DNA from: Streptomyces hundungensis | Lineage (GTDB): Bacteria; Actinomycetota; Actinomycetes; Streptomycetales; Streptomycetaceae | DNA length: 64,000 nt | Direction of reading: 5' to 3' | Assembly (NCBI RefSeq): GCF_003627815.1 | Contig: NZ_CP032698.1 | Coordinates: forward strand, 4,216,001-4,280,000 | Shown: in pieces, positions 1-7,667 of the stretch | How positions within the stretch are numbered: position 1 is the first letter of the stretch | How the letters are laid out: each line of letters begins with the position of its first letter | Program-made: the position numbers and the translations under genes | Notes under the pieces: generated by a model | What the model was told of the DNA's origin: nothing | Database searches by the model: none | The model's input: the letters and a program-made list of their open reading frames with translations, nothing else

Positions 1-59
1 CCGCCCACGCGGAAGTGACATTGGTCACACTTGCTGTCTCGTAAAAGCAAGGGGGACTC

Positions 60-188
60 ATGAGCAGCCCATACATCAATGCCCCTGTGCGGGCCCGCAT
101 GTACGCGACCAAGCAGCACAAGGTGATCTGGATCGTCGCGACCGTCCACGCCGCAACCCTGGACACGGACTGGAAGGCGGACCAGTAA
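60..188 (+). CDS. small hypothetical protein, 42 aa
   Basis: The ATG at 60 follows a good ribosome-binding site (AAGGGGGA, 48-55), and the frame closes with TAA at 186-188. The product has 42 residues, a short hydrophobic stretch (VIWIVATVHAATL) and a charged C-terminus ending in DTDWKADQ. No cysteines and no recognisable domain are present. A GTGAC-attg-GTCAC palindrome lies at 15-28, just upstream, and could be an operator. I do not recognise the family; it is called on RBS and codon quality alone. Confidence 0.55.
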   Translation: MSSPYINAPVRARMYATKQHKVIWIVATVHAATLDTDWKADQ

Positions 189-238
189 TCCGCACGCGCC
201 CCCCTGTCGCCCCACGGCCCGACTCTCGCGGGGCCGCG

Positions 239-448
239 TCACCAAACCTTGTCGTCGCGCTCCAGGATCAGGTTGATGGACCCCTCTTCAAGGTTGATAC
301 CCGCATCAAGGTGCTGGTGGTAGCCGTCCCGAAGTTCGGGATCCGCGAGTGCCATGAGCCGCTCGGCAAGTTCCCTCAACCCGGCAGCGTTGGCCGCGAT
401 GGTGACTTCGTCCGCCGAACCGTAGAGCCTGATCCGGGGTTCGTCCAT
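239..448 (-). CDS. small acidic protein, possibly Imm32-like immunity protein
   Basis: This is a 69-residue acidic protein. It starts with a strand-like segment (PRIRLYGSADEVTIAA), continues with a Leu/Ala helix (LRELAERLMALA) and ends with HLDAGINLEEGSINLILER. That layout (short beta strands, one helix, an HLD motif, a final hydrophobic strand) resembles small immunity proteins of the Imm32 type found throughout Streptomyces. No toxin gene is visible next to it, so an immunity role is only an inference from fold resemblance. It is transcribed away from the NUDIX gene. Confidence 0.5.
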   Translation of the reverse strand: MDEPRIRLYGSADEVTIAANAAGLRELAERLMALADPELRDGYHQHLDAGINLEEGSINLILERDDKVW

Positions 449-620
449 GGCGCCGCGTTATCGCCCGGGGCAGAAGCCATCACTTAGATGCGGCTCACTC
501 CTCGCGCGCAGCAGTGCAACTGCGCTTCTATCGCGTTCAGTTGACGCCAAACGACTCGTACGTACGTCTCCTCTTGGCTTGGTCTGAGACTCTGGAAGCC
601 GATCGAGAGGGGCCGCAGCG

Positions 621-1154
621 ATGCAGTGGAAGATCCACGGGGAACGTCCGATCTACGAGAACAGCTGGGTGAACCTGTGGCTCACCGACGTCGAGACGCC
701 GGATGGGAACCGCTGGGAGCACCACGTCATCAAGCTCCGGCACTTGGCGGTGGCCGCCGTGGTCAACGAGCGGCGCGAGGTCCTGATGATGTGGCGGCAC
801 CGCTTCATCACAGATGCCTGGGCATGGGAGCTGCCCATGGGTCTGGTCGAGGAGGGCGAGACGCCCGTCGAAGCGGCCGCTCGTGAGGTGCTGGAGGAGA
901 CCGGTTGGCGGCCCGGTCCCATCAAGCCGTTGATCTACGCTGAGCCGGCCAACGGCATCACCGACTCTCAGCATCACGTCTTCCGGGCCAATGGGGCGAC
1001 GTACAAGGGTCCGCCGACCGAGAAGAACGAGTCGGACCGAGTCGAGTGGATCCCGCTGGCCGATGTGCGGGGCATGATCGACCGGCGCGAGATCGTCAGC
1101 AGTGGCTCCCTGGTCGGACTGCTCTACGTCCTCATAGACGAGGCAATCCGCTGA
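621..1154 (+). CDS. NUDIX hydrolase, 177 aa
   Basis: The protein carries a complete NUDIX box near residues 74-96, seen as GLVEEGETPVEAAAREVLEETGW in overlapping pieces (GLVEEGETP, REVLEETGW), which fits Gx5Ex7REUxEExGU. NUDIX enzymes hydrolyse nucleoside diphosphates linked to another group, such as ADP-sugars or damaged dNTPs; the sequence around the box is closest in style to ADP-ribose pyrophosphatases (AEPANGITDSQHHVF after the box). The start ATG at 621 is preceded by GAGGGG. Its 3' end overlaps the convergent XRE regulator by 23 bp. The substrate is not determined. Confidence 0.88.
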   Translation: MQWKIHGERPIYENSWVNLWLTDVETPDGNRWEHHVIKLRHLAVAAVVNERREVLMMWRHRFITDAWAWELPMGLVEEGETPVEAAAREVLEETGWRPGPIKPLIYAEPANGITDSQHHVFRANGATYKGPPTEKNESDRVEWIPLADVRGMIDRREIVSSGSLVGLLYVLIDEAIR

Positions 1155-2478
1155 TCTGGCGGGGCAGCGCTTCCCGGAGCCGGGACTCGAACGCCACCGC
1201 GGCCGGCTCGCGGCGGAAGGGCTCCAGCTGTTCGTAGAACTCCCGGAGGTGGCCGGCGACTCGTTGAGAGCTGACTGCCGCCGCCGGGGCGAGGGCGTCC
1301 ATGGCTGTGTGGCACGCCTCGTCAAGTTTGCCGCGGTGGAGCTGGGTGCGGGCGAGCCAGAAGGCATGGAAGGCACGGCCTCGGTGGTTCGTCTGGTGTT
1401 CTCGGTGCAGAGCGTCCGCGATCAGGGGTTCGGCGAGGGCGGCTTCGCCCAGGCGGCCGTGTGCGATGCCGGTGTCCACGATCAGCTTCGGTTCATCGAA
1501 GTAGGCGACCCAGGCCGGATCCGGATCGCCGGTGCTGATCCGGCCGAACTGGGTGTGGGCTTCCGAGATCGCGGTGTGGGTCGCGCCGTGGTTGCCGAGG
1601 GTGGCGTGGGCGAAGGCTTCACGCATCGCGAGCATGGCCAGCACGCGCGGTGTCGTCCCCGCAGCCGTTCGGGCCTGATCCTGGGCGGCCGTGACGAGCG
1701 CGAGAGCGTCGCCGGGCTTGTCCTGGTAAGTGGCCTGGAGGCTCATGCAGGCAAGGACGTTGGCCATGAACAGGCGGTCGTCGATGGCCTTGGTGAGGGC
1801 GAGGGATTCGGTGAAGTAGGCGCGTGCCTGGTTGTACTGGCGCGCGTCGAAGTAGGTCCATCCGGTGAGTCGGGCCAGTTCGGCCGCGATGCTGTGCAGG
1901 CCGTCCCGTAAAGGAGCCGGACGCTGCTCCTTGAGGAGATCGACGACATAACGGAGCTGGCCGACAACCGCCGGCCGTAAGGTCTCGCCACCGTGTTCAT
2001 CGTCCCGGCGCCAGTAGTCCGCGATCGACGAGTGCAGCGCGTCCAGCGTCGAGGCGCTGAGGTCCCGCTCGGCCGCCAGGGCGAGGATGCTGTCGACGTC
2101 CGCCCCTGGTAGTCCGGCGGCCAGCGGTTCGACGGCTGTGGTCGGCGCCTCGTCCGGTTCGCGGGGCATCACTGTCAGGCTGGGCGGTGTCTCCCAGGAG
2201 CGTCGGGCAAGGCCGAGCATGCGTCCGGGAATGCGCAGCCCGTCCGAGATCCGTTCGATCACGCCCATGTGCAGCAGCTGCCGCCGTCCGGCGATCACCT
2301 CGCTCACACGGCTCGGGGTCAGATCGCAGCGACGCGCGACCATAGACGGATAGATACCCGCTCGCGCTTTGACCAGCTGAAAGACCCGCCCGAAGTCTCT
2401 GGCATGGCATGCCTCGATCATCACTGGGTCCGTGAGCAGGCTGACCGGGAGTTCCTTCGAGCGAAACAGCTCGGGCAT
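1132..2478 (-). CDS. XRE-family transcriptional regulator with TPR-like domain
   Basis: The product is 448 residues. A Cro/C1-type helix-turn-helix lies around residues 35-75 (YPSMVARRCDLTPSRVSEVI), followed by a linker and a long C-terminal helical region with TPR-like repeats (YFDARQYNQARAYFTESLAL, MAMREAFAHATLGNHGATH). Such XRE-TPR proteins are usually cytoplasmic regulators whose repeats bind a peptide or protein partner. It is divergent from the radical SAM operon starting at 2590. The spacer contains a perfect palindrome at 2537-2553, the obvious operator. I infer that it controls the operon, and that the TPR part might sense the peptide product; the second point is speculative. Confidence 0.85.
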   Translation of the reverse strand: MPELFRSKELPVSLLTDPVMIEACHARDFGRVFQLVKARAGIYPSMVARRCDLTPSRVSEVIAGRRQLLHMGVIERISDGLRIPGRMLGLARRSWETPPSLTVMPREPDEAPTTAVEPLAAGLPGADVDSILALAAERDLSASTLDALHSSIADYWRRDDEHGGETLRPAVVGQLRYVVDLLKEQRPAPLRDGLHSIAAELARLTGWTYFDARQYNQARAYFTESLALTKAIDDRLFMANVLACMSLQATYQDKPGDALALVTAAQDQARTAAGTTPRVLAMLAMREAFAHATLGNHGATHTAISEAHTQFGRISTGDPDPAWVAYFDEPKLIVDTGIAHGRLGEAALAEPLIADALHREHQTNHRGRAFHAFWLARTQLHRGKLDEACHTAMDALAPAAAVSSQRVAGHLREFYEQLEPFRREPAAVAFESRLREALPRQISGLPRL

Positions 2479-2536
2479 CGGGCACGCTCCGGCATGAGAA
2501 CTACGGATCGCTGCACTTGGTCAACCGACAGTGATG

Positions 2537-2553
2537 TTACCCAAGTTGGGTAA
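2537..2553. promoter_or_regulatory. perfect palindromic operator candidate
   Basis: TTACCCAAGTTGGGTAA has two exact 8-base arms around one central base. It lies 59 bp upstream of the XRE-TPR gene start (2478) and 37 bp upstream of the first operon gene (2590), where one site could control both directions. Confidence 0.7.
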
Positions 2554-2589
2554 TCCGCTTGGCCTTTCTGGCCGGGCCCGCAGATCGCG

Positions 2590-2802
2590 ATGCTCCCGAC
2601 CATGGCGAACGGACAGGACAATGCACGGATGACGTTGCGGGTCTCCCGCGACTCCGGCCAGTCGTGGGGACCTCGCACCGAGGTACTCGTGGGCGGGGAT
2701 CCGGTGGTTCCGGAGAACCCGGGCCGCTACCCGCCGTGCGTCTGCCCTCGGTGCTCGAAGCAGGAACGGAACGCCGTCGCGTCCTTCCGGATGGTGTCGT
2801 GA
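2590..2802 (+). CDS. small hypothetical protein, first gene of radical SAM operon
   Basis: A 70-residue protein, or 66 residues if the ATG at 2602 (MANGQDN) is used; neither start has a strong RBS, so a leaderless mRNA is possible. It has a short CVCPRC motif near residue 53 that could bind a metal, and a segment SRDSGQSWGPRTEVLVGG that I cannot assign. The stop overlaps the next start as TGATG (2800-2804), so the genes are translationally coupled. I do not recognise the family. The position suggests an accessory role in the peptide-modification operon. Confidence 0.65.
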   Translation: MLPTMANGQDNARMTLRVSRDSGQSWGPRTEVLVGGDPVVPENPGRYPPCVCPRCSKQERNAVASFRMVS

Positions 2803-3131
2803 TGCGGTGCGCGCACTGGCGCCCGGTACCCCTCGACCTGGCAAGGGAAGCGCGGGAGAAGTCGACCGCCCCGTACATCGACCGGGCCGTGCAGTGCCAG
2901 CTGTCCGTGCACGGCGAGGGTGAGCACTTCGGCCTCCTCACCGACGCCGGGGCGTACGGGACCGCGCTGTGGCTCCGCTGGCGCGGGACGGACGAGGCGG
3001 AAGTCGTCGCGCTGCCGGACTGCCCGGTGGCCGCCCCGGGCCCCGACGGTGAGGGCTGCTGTCTGTTCGCCGACCACGCCGAGCAGCACACCTGGGAAGA
3101 CGCCCTGGAGGAGGTCTCGTGCCCCAACTGA
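2802..3131 (+). CDS. hypothetical protein, 109 aa
   Basis: It starts at the ATG overlapping the upstream stop (TGATG) and ends inside the next gene. The protein has beta-rich spacing (AVQCQLSVHGEGEHFGLLTD, GTALWLRWRGTDEAEVVAL) and several Cys residues (MRC, VQC, PDC, GCC, SCP) without a classic metal motif. No domain is recognised. Tight coupling on both sides indicates that it works with the radical SAM enzyme, perhaps as a partner or scaffold, but that is inference. Confidence 0.7.
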   Translation: MRCAHWRPVPLDLAREAREKSTAPYIDRAVQCQLSVHGEGEHFGLLTDAGAYGTALWLRWRGTDEAEVVALPDCPVAAPGPDGEGCCLFADHAEQHTWEDALEEVSCPN

Positions 3132-3340
3132 TCGCGAGCCCGCACAAGACCCGACGCCCTCGCTCGCCTCGCAGCGAACAGTGCGGGGACTGCGGTGGCA
3201 GCGGCGCCAACTCGTCCGGCAAGACCTGCGGCACCTGCAACGGACTCGGCGAGATCCACTGCCGCGTCGGCCACCGGGAGTCCCGTGCGCTGTTCCGCTC
3301 CGTGATCCGGAAGGAGGGCCACCAATGGCCCACGCTCTGA
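3119..3340 (+). CDS. small DnaJ-type zinc-finger protein
   Basis: A 73-residue basic protein with two CxxCxGxG-like units, CGDCGGSG and CGTCNGLG (residues about 22-41), as in the cysteine-rich zinc domain of DnaJ. No J domain is present. GTG start at 3119 with GGAGGAGG at 3107-3114. It overlaps the upstream gene by 13 bp and the radical SAM gene by 16 bp. In RiPP and other operons such free zinc modules may hold a client peptide. Whether it binds the precursor peptide here is unknown. Confidence 0.75.
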   Translation: MPQLIASPHKTRRPRSPRSEQCGDCGGSGANSSGKTCGTCNGLGEIHCRVGHRESRALFRSVIRKEGHQWPTL

Positions 3341-4449
3341 TCGCCTCCCCGTTCCTCGACGGACACCTTCTCCTCAAGCCGGGAGCAAGGGCCGGCGCCC
3401 GAATCTCCGCCGACCACTACGAGGGCCTGCGCCAGGCCGCAACCGACGGTGAGTCGCTTCCCGCCTGGGCGGTTCAGACCGCCGCCGACGTGTGGGGCCT
3501 GGACCTGGGCGGCCGCCCCGCGCAGGGCACCGTGCTGGTACGCGAGCCGTCCCCGTACGGATACTGCCGGGCCTCCTGGGAGATCAACCTCGGCTGCAAC
3601 TTCGGCTGCAAGCACTGCTACCTCGGCGAGCGGCCCGTCTCCGGCCTCGGCTGGGACGACAAGGTGCGACTGCTCGACATCATGCGCGAGGCCGGCGTCC
3701 TCTGGCTCCAGATCACCGGCGGCGAGCCCACCATGGACCCCCACTTCCAGGGCGCCTACCGGTACGCCTGGCAGGCCGGGATGATGCTCACCATCTCCAC
3801 CAACGGATCGCTGCTCTGGCGGCCGGACCTCCTCAAGCTCTTCCGAGACTGCCCGCCCTACCGCCTGGTGGTCAGCATGTACGGGGCGAGCGAGGAGTCC
3901 TTCGACACGCTCACCCAGCGCCGCGGGGCGTGGAAGGCGTTCCGGCGCGGCATGGACGCCGCCCGTGAGGCGGGTCTTCCTCTGCGGATCAACGTCGTGG
4001 TGACCGAGGACAACGCCTCCGAGGCCGACGAGATGGCCGCCCTCGCCGACGAGTGGAACGTCGAGAACCACGCGTACACGAACATGACGCCCACGATCTA
4101 CGGCGGCGGAGAGCCGCTGCTCGCCCAGTCCGCCGCCCACCTGCGACAGCGCAAGCCGTTCGCCGGCTGCAACGCAGGACACACGTTCTTCCACGCCGAC
4201 CCGCACGCCAAGGTGTCGATCTGCAAGGTCGGGCGCGACGACCAGATCGACCTCATGGCCGAAGGCATCGACGGCCTCACCCGGCTCGGCGCCATCGCCG
4301 ACCGCCTCATGCTTCGCACCGGTGGGTGCGAGGGCTGCGCCCTGTCCGGCACCTGCCGGGTCTGCCGCCCCCTGGCCAAGCACTACCAGGAGGCCAAGGC
4401 GCCGCTGCACAGCTACTGCCAGCACGGAGACAAGGAGAACGCCTCATGA
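3325..4449 (+). CDS. radical SAM/SPASM peptide-modifying enzyme candidate
   Basis: The product has 374 residues. The radical SAM [4Fe-4S] motif CNFGCKHC lies near residues 92-99, followed by the GGEP motif (ITGGEPTMDP) that binds SAM. The C-terminal part has clustered cysteines (CNAGHTFFH, ICKVGR, GCEGCALSGTCRVC) expected of a SPASM/twitch domain with auxiliary iron-sulfur clusters. The first 65 residues (PFLDGHLLLKPGARAG, ISADHYEGL) look like a PqqD-type peptide-recognition element. The start at ATG 3325 has AAGGAGGG at 3310-3318. The stop overlaps the ATG of the 54-aa peptide gene (ATGA). SPASM enzymes beside a small peptide gene usually install thioether or carbon-carbon crosslinks; which one occurs here cannot be read from sequence. 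Confidence 0.85.
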   Translation: MAHALIASPFLDGHLLLKPGARAGARISADHYEGLRQAATDGESLPAWAVQTAADVWGLDLGGRPAQGTVLVREPSPYGYCRASWEINLGCNFGCKHCYLGERPVSGLGWDDKVRLLDIMREAGVLWLQITGGEPTMDPHFQGAYRYAWQAGMMLTISTNGSLLWRPDLLKLFRDCPPYRLVVSMYGASEESFDTLTQRRGAWKAFRRGMDAAREAGLPLRINVVVTEDNASEADEMAALADEWNVENHAYTNMTPTIYGGGEPLLAQSAAHLRQRKPFAGCNAGHTFFHADPHAKVSICKVGRDDQIDLMAEGIDGLTRLGAIADRLMLRTGGCEGCALSGTCRVCRPLAKHYQEAKAPLHSYCQHGDKENAS

Positions 4450-4610
4450 CCCCGCCCGTACCGGTGACCATCCTCCCCGGCCCGCCGGCCTCGGCCCGCC
4501 GCGCGGCCCCGCCCGTCGCGACCGCGTCGATCACCGCCGTCCAGGACCTCGACGTGATCGTGGAGAGCGCGGAGTGCTCCTGCGACGCCGGGGACGACAA
4601 CCCCCACTGA
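4446..4610 (+). CDS. putative RiPP precursor peptide, 54 aa
   Basis: The ATG overlaps the radical SAM stop codon, with AAGGAG at 4432-4437. The N-terminal 30 residues are Pro/Ala-rich without charge clusters. Residues 34-41 read DLDVIVES, which resembles the conserved leader segment of FxLD-type lanthipeptide precursors. The tail AECSCDAGDDNPH has a CxC pair followed by Asp, Asn and Pro, a plausible core. No lanthionine synthetase is nearby; the only modifying enzyme in reach is the radical SAM protein. Assigned as a precursor from size, position, leader-like motif and cysteine-containing tail. A non-modified small protein is the main alternative. Confidence 0.7.
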   Translation: MTPPVPVTILPGPPASARRAAPPVATASITAVQDLDVIVESAECSCDAGDDNPH

Positions 4611-4685
4611 CCGACACGATCCGGTCAACTCCGTTCAGGCCCTGGCGCGCTCGCGTCGGGGCCTGAGCCCTGCCCGGTTCACCAT

Positions 4686-4691
4686 TAGGGT
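4686..4691 (+). promoter_or_regulatory. candidate -10 element for leaderless GNAT mRNA
   Basis: TAGGGT sits 7 nt before the ATG at 4699, the spacing seen in leaderless Streptomyces transcripts. The -35 candidate CTGAGC at 4663-4668 is weak. No RBS precedes the ATG, which supports leaderless translation. Confidence 0.4.
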
Positions 4692-4698
4692 GCCGCTC

Positions 4699-5565
4699 AT
4701 GTTCTTCCGCTGGGACTGGCTTCGGCCCCAACTGGCCGCACCGATCGTGCCGGCCCTCGGTCCCGTCCATCCCGACGCCCTGGCCGTCGGCATCTTCGAG
4801 GACGCCCTGCGAGCGGCCGACACCGGAGAGTTCCTGCCCTACGACAAGGACCGGCGCTGGGGCGGCGAGAAGGACGAGAAAATCCTCCGCGAAGACGTGG
4901 TGCACCAGCCCGAGCACACCCTCATTCCCACCCTGACCCGGCGCGGACACGGCACGGTGAAAGTCTTCGCCTACGGGCCCAACGACAGCGTCGTGGAGGA
5001 GGCCGCCGAGTTGGCAGCGAAGCTCGCCGCCGCGCACGATGTGGCCACTGCCCGGGTCGTACGCCCCCTCGGCCCCGGGACCACACACCCGCGCGGTACC
5101 CGCATCCACCTGAAGGACTTCACTACCGGCCCCTGCCCCGATCCCGGCGGCCCGGTCCGCCCCGTGGCCGATTGGCCGGTCACTGTGCAGAACACCTTCG
5201 CCCCGTTCGCCCAGGCCATGGCGGGCGATGGCCTGGCCTTCCTCCACACGCGGATGCAGGCGGGCCAGTGCGGCCCGGTCCTCGCCGCCGCCGTCGAGGA
5301 CCGCACCGTGGGCGCGATCGGCCCCTTGGAGGTGCTCCCCGATGCCGTCGGACGCCCGCACCTCATGCCCCAGTACTTCGCCGTCCTGCCCGAGGCCCGA
5401 GGCCGGGGCCTGGGACGCATCCTGTGGCGGGCGGCGATGCACTGGGGCCAGTCCCACGGCGCCGCCTACCAACTCCTCCAGACCGAGCTCGACGGCCCCT
5501 CGGACCGGCTGTGCCAAGCCGAAGGACTGACCTCCCTCGGCTTCACCCACACCGCGTCCGTGTAG
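4699..5565 (+). CDS. GNAT-family N-acetyltransferase with extended N-terminus
   Basis: A 288-residue protein (291 if the GTG at 4690 is used). The C-terminal third is a GNAT domain: AVLPEARGRGLGRILWRAAM contains the acetyl-CoA-binding motif A (RGRGLG), preceded by the beta strand LMPQYF. The first ~150 residues match no domain I know (WDWLRPQLAAPIVPALGPVH, GEFLPYDKDRRW). It follows the precursor gene by 88 bp. Maturation of the peptide by N-acetylation, or self-protection by acetylating the product, are both reasonable inferences. The peptide has no lysine, so an N-terminal amine would be the likely site. Confidence 0.8.
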   Translation: MFFRWDWLRPQLAAPIVPALGPVHPDALAVGIFEDALRAADTGEFLPYDKDRRWGGEKDEKILREDVVHQPEHTLIPTLTRRGHGTVKVFAYGPNDSVVEEAAELAAKLAAAHDVATARVVRPLGPGTTHPRGTRIHLKDFTTGPCPDPGGPVRPVADWPVTVQNTFAPFAQAMAGDGLAFLHTRMQAGQCGPVLAAAVEDRTVGAIGPLEVLPDAVGRPHLMPQYFAVLPEARGRGLGRILWRAAMHWGQSHGAAYQLLQTELDGPSDRLCQAEGLTSLGFTHTASV

Positions 5566-5871
5566 CTCCTGACCGCACCGCCTTACGTCACGGTCTGGGC
5601 CACGTTGCAGCCTGGCGGTGCCGCCGGCCTCGCCTGACGGATCGGCAGGAGGCCTACCGACCGGAACTCGGCTGGTTGAACGTCGGTCCGCGGTGACCAG
5701 TCCCATGTCTTGCCCGGCAATCCTCGCGATAGCGGCGTAACTCAAGGGAGTTGAAGGCAAAGTGGCGCGACTCCACGAGCAAGACGCTGACGCGCGCGCG
5801 TTCGGAGGAGGATGCCGTCGGACGGTATCGGGCGCCGTGGTTGCTGTACTTCGTTGCTGTACCGCAGGCGG
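5566..5871. other. intergenic region with short repeat unit
   Basis: No convincing gene. It contains the left copy of the TGCTGTAC direct repeat (5838-5862) and a stretch of poorer codon bias than the flanks, consistent with decayed mobile-element DNA. Confidence 0.4.
5838..5862. repeat. left copy of 25-bp direct repeat flanking a tRNA-Arg-linked segment
   Basis: The unit TGGTTGCTGTACTTC plus TGCTGTAC matches 7854-7878 at 23 of 25 positions. Each copy contains the internal double TGCTGTAC. The two copies bracket the small minus-strand genes and the IS element. Confidence 0.6.
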
Positions 5872-6054
5872 CTACTTACTGAGGACGTTCACAAGGGCCA
5901 TGAAGACACCCCCGCCGAGGACAGCGAGGGCGACGCGCCCGACAACCGCCATCGCGCAGCATGAGGCGACCCCCACCATGAACCAGGCCTGGTGCTCGGA
6001 CCGGTGATACTCAGCGTCGTCATCCCAGCTTTGATCGACCACGCCCCCTGACAT
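5872..6054 (-). CDS. small membrane protein, 60 aa
   Basis: A 60-residue protein with a charged N-terminus (DQSWDDDAEYHRSEH) and one long or two short membrane helices (AWFMVGVASCCAMAVVGRVA, LGGGVFMALVNVL). No RBS is clear before the ATG at 6054. It is encoded on the same strand as the IS-disrupted gene at 6201-7751. Together they look like cargo or transfer genes from a degraded integrative element next to tRNA-Arg. No family is recognised. Confidence 0.45.
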   Translation of the reverse strand: MSGGVVDQSWDDDAEYHRSEHQAWFMVGVASCCAMAVVGRVALAVLGGGVFMALVNVLSK

Positions 6055-6435
6055 CCGCGCAGCACGCCGGCTTTGCGGTTCGACGACAGCCTTTTCAAAT
6101 CGCTCATGAAAACCTGCCGACGGCGGTCAACGTCTGCTGCAACCTGGTGGGTCGGTCGCTGAGGTCCCGCCTCGACCGTTGTCGTCCGCGTCTGTTGGTG
6201 TCAGCCGCTGATGTCACGGTCGGAGTCGGCCTTGGCACGGCCCCACTCCACCGAGTGGCGCCCGTAGCGGATGGCCGCCAGCGTGAGCCCTGAAGCCAGG
6301 AGGCATCGCGTGATCGTGTCGTCTTCAGTGATGAGATGGATCAGAAGCGGAATCACGACCAACGGGGCCTCCCCCTGAGTGGTGGACACGCTGATACTGG
6401 ATCTGCTTGATCCGGAGGAAGCGAGAAGACCGCCG

Positions 6436-6777
6436 ATGGCGCTGAAGGACTACTCGGACGAATTCAAGGCCGATGCCGTGGCCCTGTACGAGTCCACACC
6501 CGGGGCGACGTACAAGAGCATCGCCGCTGACCTGGGCATCAACCGGGCGACCCTGCGCGAGTGGGTGCTGCGGGACCGCGAACGCCGTGGCGTCACCGCC
6601 GCACCTGCGCGGCCTGCCTCTCCGCCGGCGGCGATCGCGTCCGCTGACCCGGACGAGCGGGTCCGCCGCCTGGAGGCGCGGGTGGCCGAGCTCGAGGCGA
6701 GTGAGCGCAAGCTCGCGACCGAGCGGGACATCCTGCGCAAGGCGGCCAAGTATTTCGCCGGAGAGACGAACTGGTGA
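6436..6777 (+). CDS. IS3-family transposase OrfA
   Basis: A 113-residue protein from ATG 6436; an in-frame GTG at 6379 would add 19 residues. The N-terminal helix-turn-helix (YSDEFKADAVALYES, YKSIAADLGINRATLREWV) binds the IS ends. The C-terminal leucine-zipper-like coil (RVRRLEARVAELEASERKLA) mediates multimerisation and ends ERDILRKAAKYFAGE, a classic IS3 OrfA tail. OrfB starts in the -1 frame with a 4-bp overlap, so production of a fused OrfAB by -1 frameshifting is possible. Confidence 0.9.
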   Translation: MALKDYSDEFKADAVALYESTPGATYKSIAADLGINRATLREWVLRDRERRGVTAAPARPASPPAAIASADPDERVRRLEARVAELEASERKLATERDILRKAAKYFAGETNW

Positions 6778-7667
6778 GCCGCTTCCAGTTCGTCCACGAC
6801 CACCGGAACACCTATGAGGTGAAGCGGCTCTGCCACGTCCTGGACGTCAGCCGGTCCAGCTACTACAAGTGGTGCGCCGGCGCCGAAGCCCGCGCCGCCC
6901 GGCAGCGCCAGGACGTGGCCCTGGTCAAGGAGATCCGCCGGGTTCACGGCGAGTCCGGCGGCGCCTACGGCTCCCCGCGGGTGACCGCCGAGCTCCGCGA
7001 GAACGGCCACCGAGTCAACGAGAAGCGGGTCGCCCGGGTCATGCGGGCGTTCTCGATCACCGGGATCCGCCTGCGCAGACGGGTCCGCACGACCGTCCCG
7101 GACCCGGCCGCGGGGACCGTCCCCGACCTGTTCGGCCGGGACTTCACCGCCACCGAGCCCGGGCGCAAGCTCATGGGCGACATCACCTATCTCCCGCTCC
7201 AGGGAGGGAAGTTCCTCTACCTCGCGACGGTGCTGGACTGCTTCAGCCGCAAAATTGTCGGCTGGTCCATCGCCGACCACATGCGCACGGACCTGGTCGC
7301 CGACGCGTTGCGGATGGCCGCCCGCACCCGCGGCTCACTGGAAGGCGCGGTCTTTCACTCCGATCACGGAGCCCAGTACGGATCCAGGGCCTACGCCGGC
7401 CTCTGCGACCAGCTCGGGGTGACCCGGTCGATGGGCGCGGTCGGCACCAGCGCCGACAACGCCGCCTGCGAGAGCTTCCACGCCTCCCTGAAACGCGAGA
7501 CCCTCCAGGGCGACCACGACTACGGCGACGCCACCACCTGCCGCCGCACCGTCTTCGCCTGGCTGACCCGCTACAACACCCGCCGCCGGCACTCCACCAA
7601 CGGCCACCTCAGCCCCGACGCCTACGAACGACGACACCACAAAGCTAAACTCACGCTCGCCGCGTGA
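6774..7667 (+). CDS. IS3-family transposase OrfB with DDE integrase core
   Basis: A 297-residue protein starting at the GTG that overlaps the OrfA stop. After the HTH_21 region (VSRSSYYKWCAGAEAR, YGSPRVTAELRENGHRVNEK) comes the rve domain with the catalytic triad: Asp in MGDITYL, Asp in FHSDHGAQYGS and Glu in ACESFHASLKRE, with DD35E-like spacing. The conserved YNTRRRHSTNGHLSPDAYE tail is also present. It appears intact, so the element may still transpose. Confidence 0.93.
   Translation: MSRFQFVHDHRNTYEVKRLCHVLDVSRSSYYKWCAGAEARAARQRQDVALVKEIRRVHGESGGAYGSPRVTAELRENGHRVNEKRVARVMRAFSITGIRLRRRVRTTVPDPAAGTVPDLFGRDFTATEPGRKLMGDITYLPLQGGKFLYLATVLDCFSRKIVGWSIADHMRTDLVADALRMAARTRGSLEGAVFHSDHGAQYGSRAYAGLCDQLGVTRSMGAVGTSADNAACESFHASLKRETLQGDHDYGDATTCRRTVFAWLTRYNTRRRHSTNGHLSPDAYERRHHKAKLTLAA

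Noticed and set aside
60..188. RiPP precursor candidate far upstream of the radical SAM operon
   Set aside because: No leader-like motif, no Cys and a regulator plus NUDIX gene lie between it and the enzymes.
2938..4425. 495-codon frame opposite the radical SAM gene
   Set aside because: A shadow of the plus-strand gene, with no recognisable domain.
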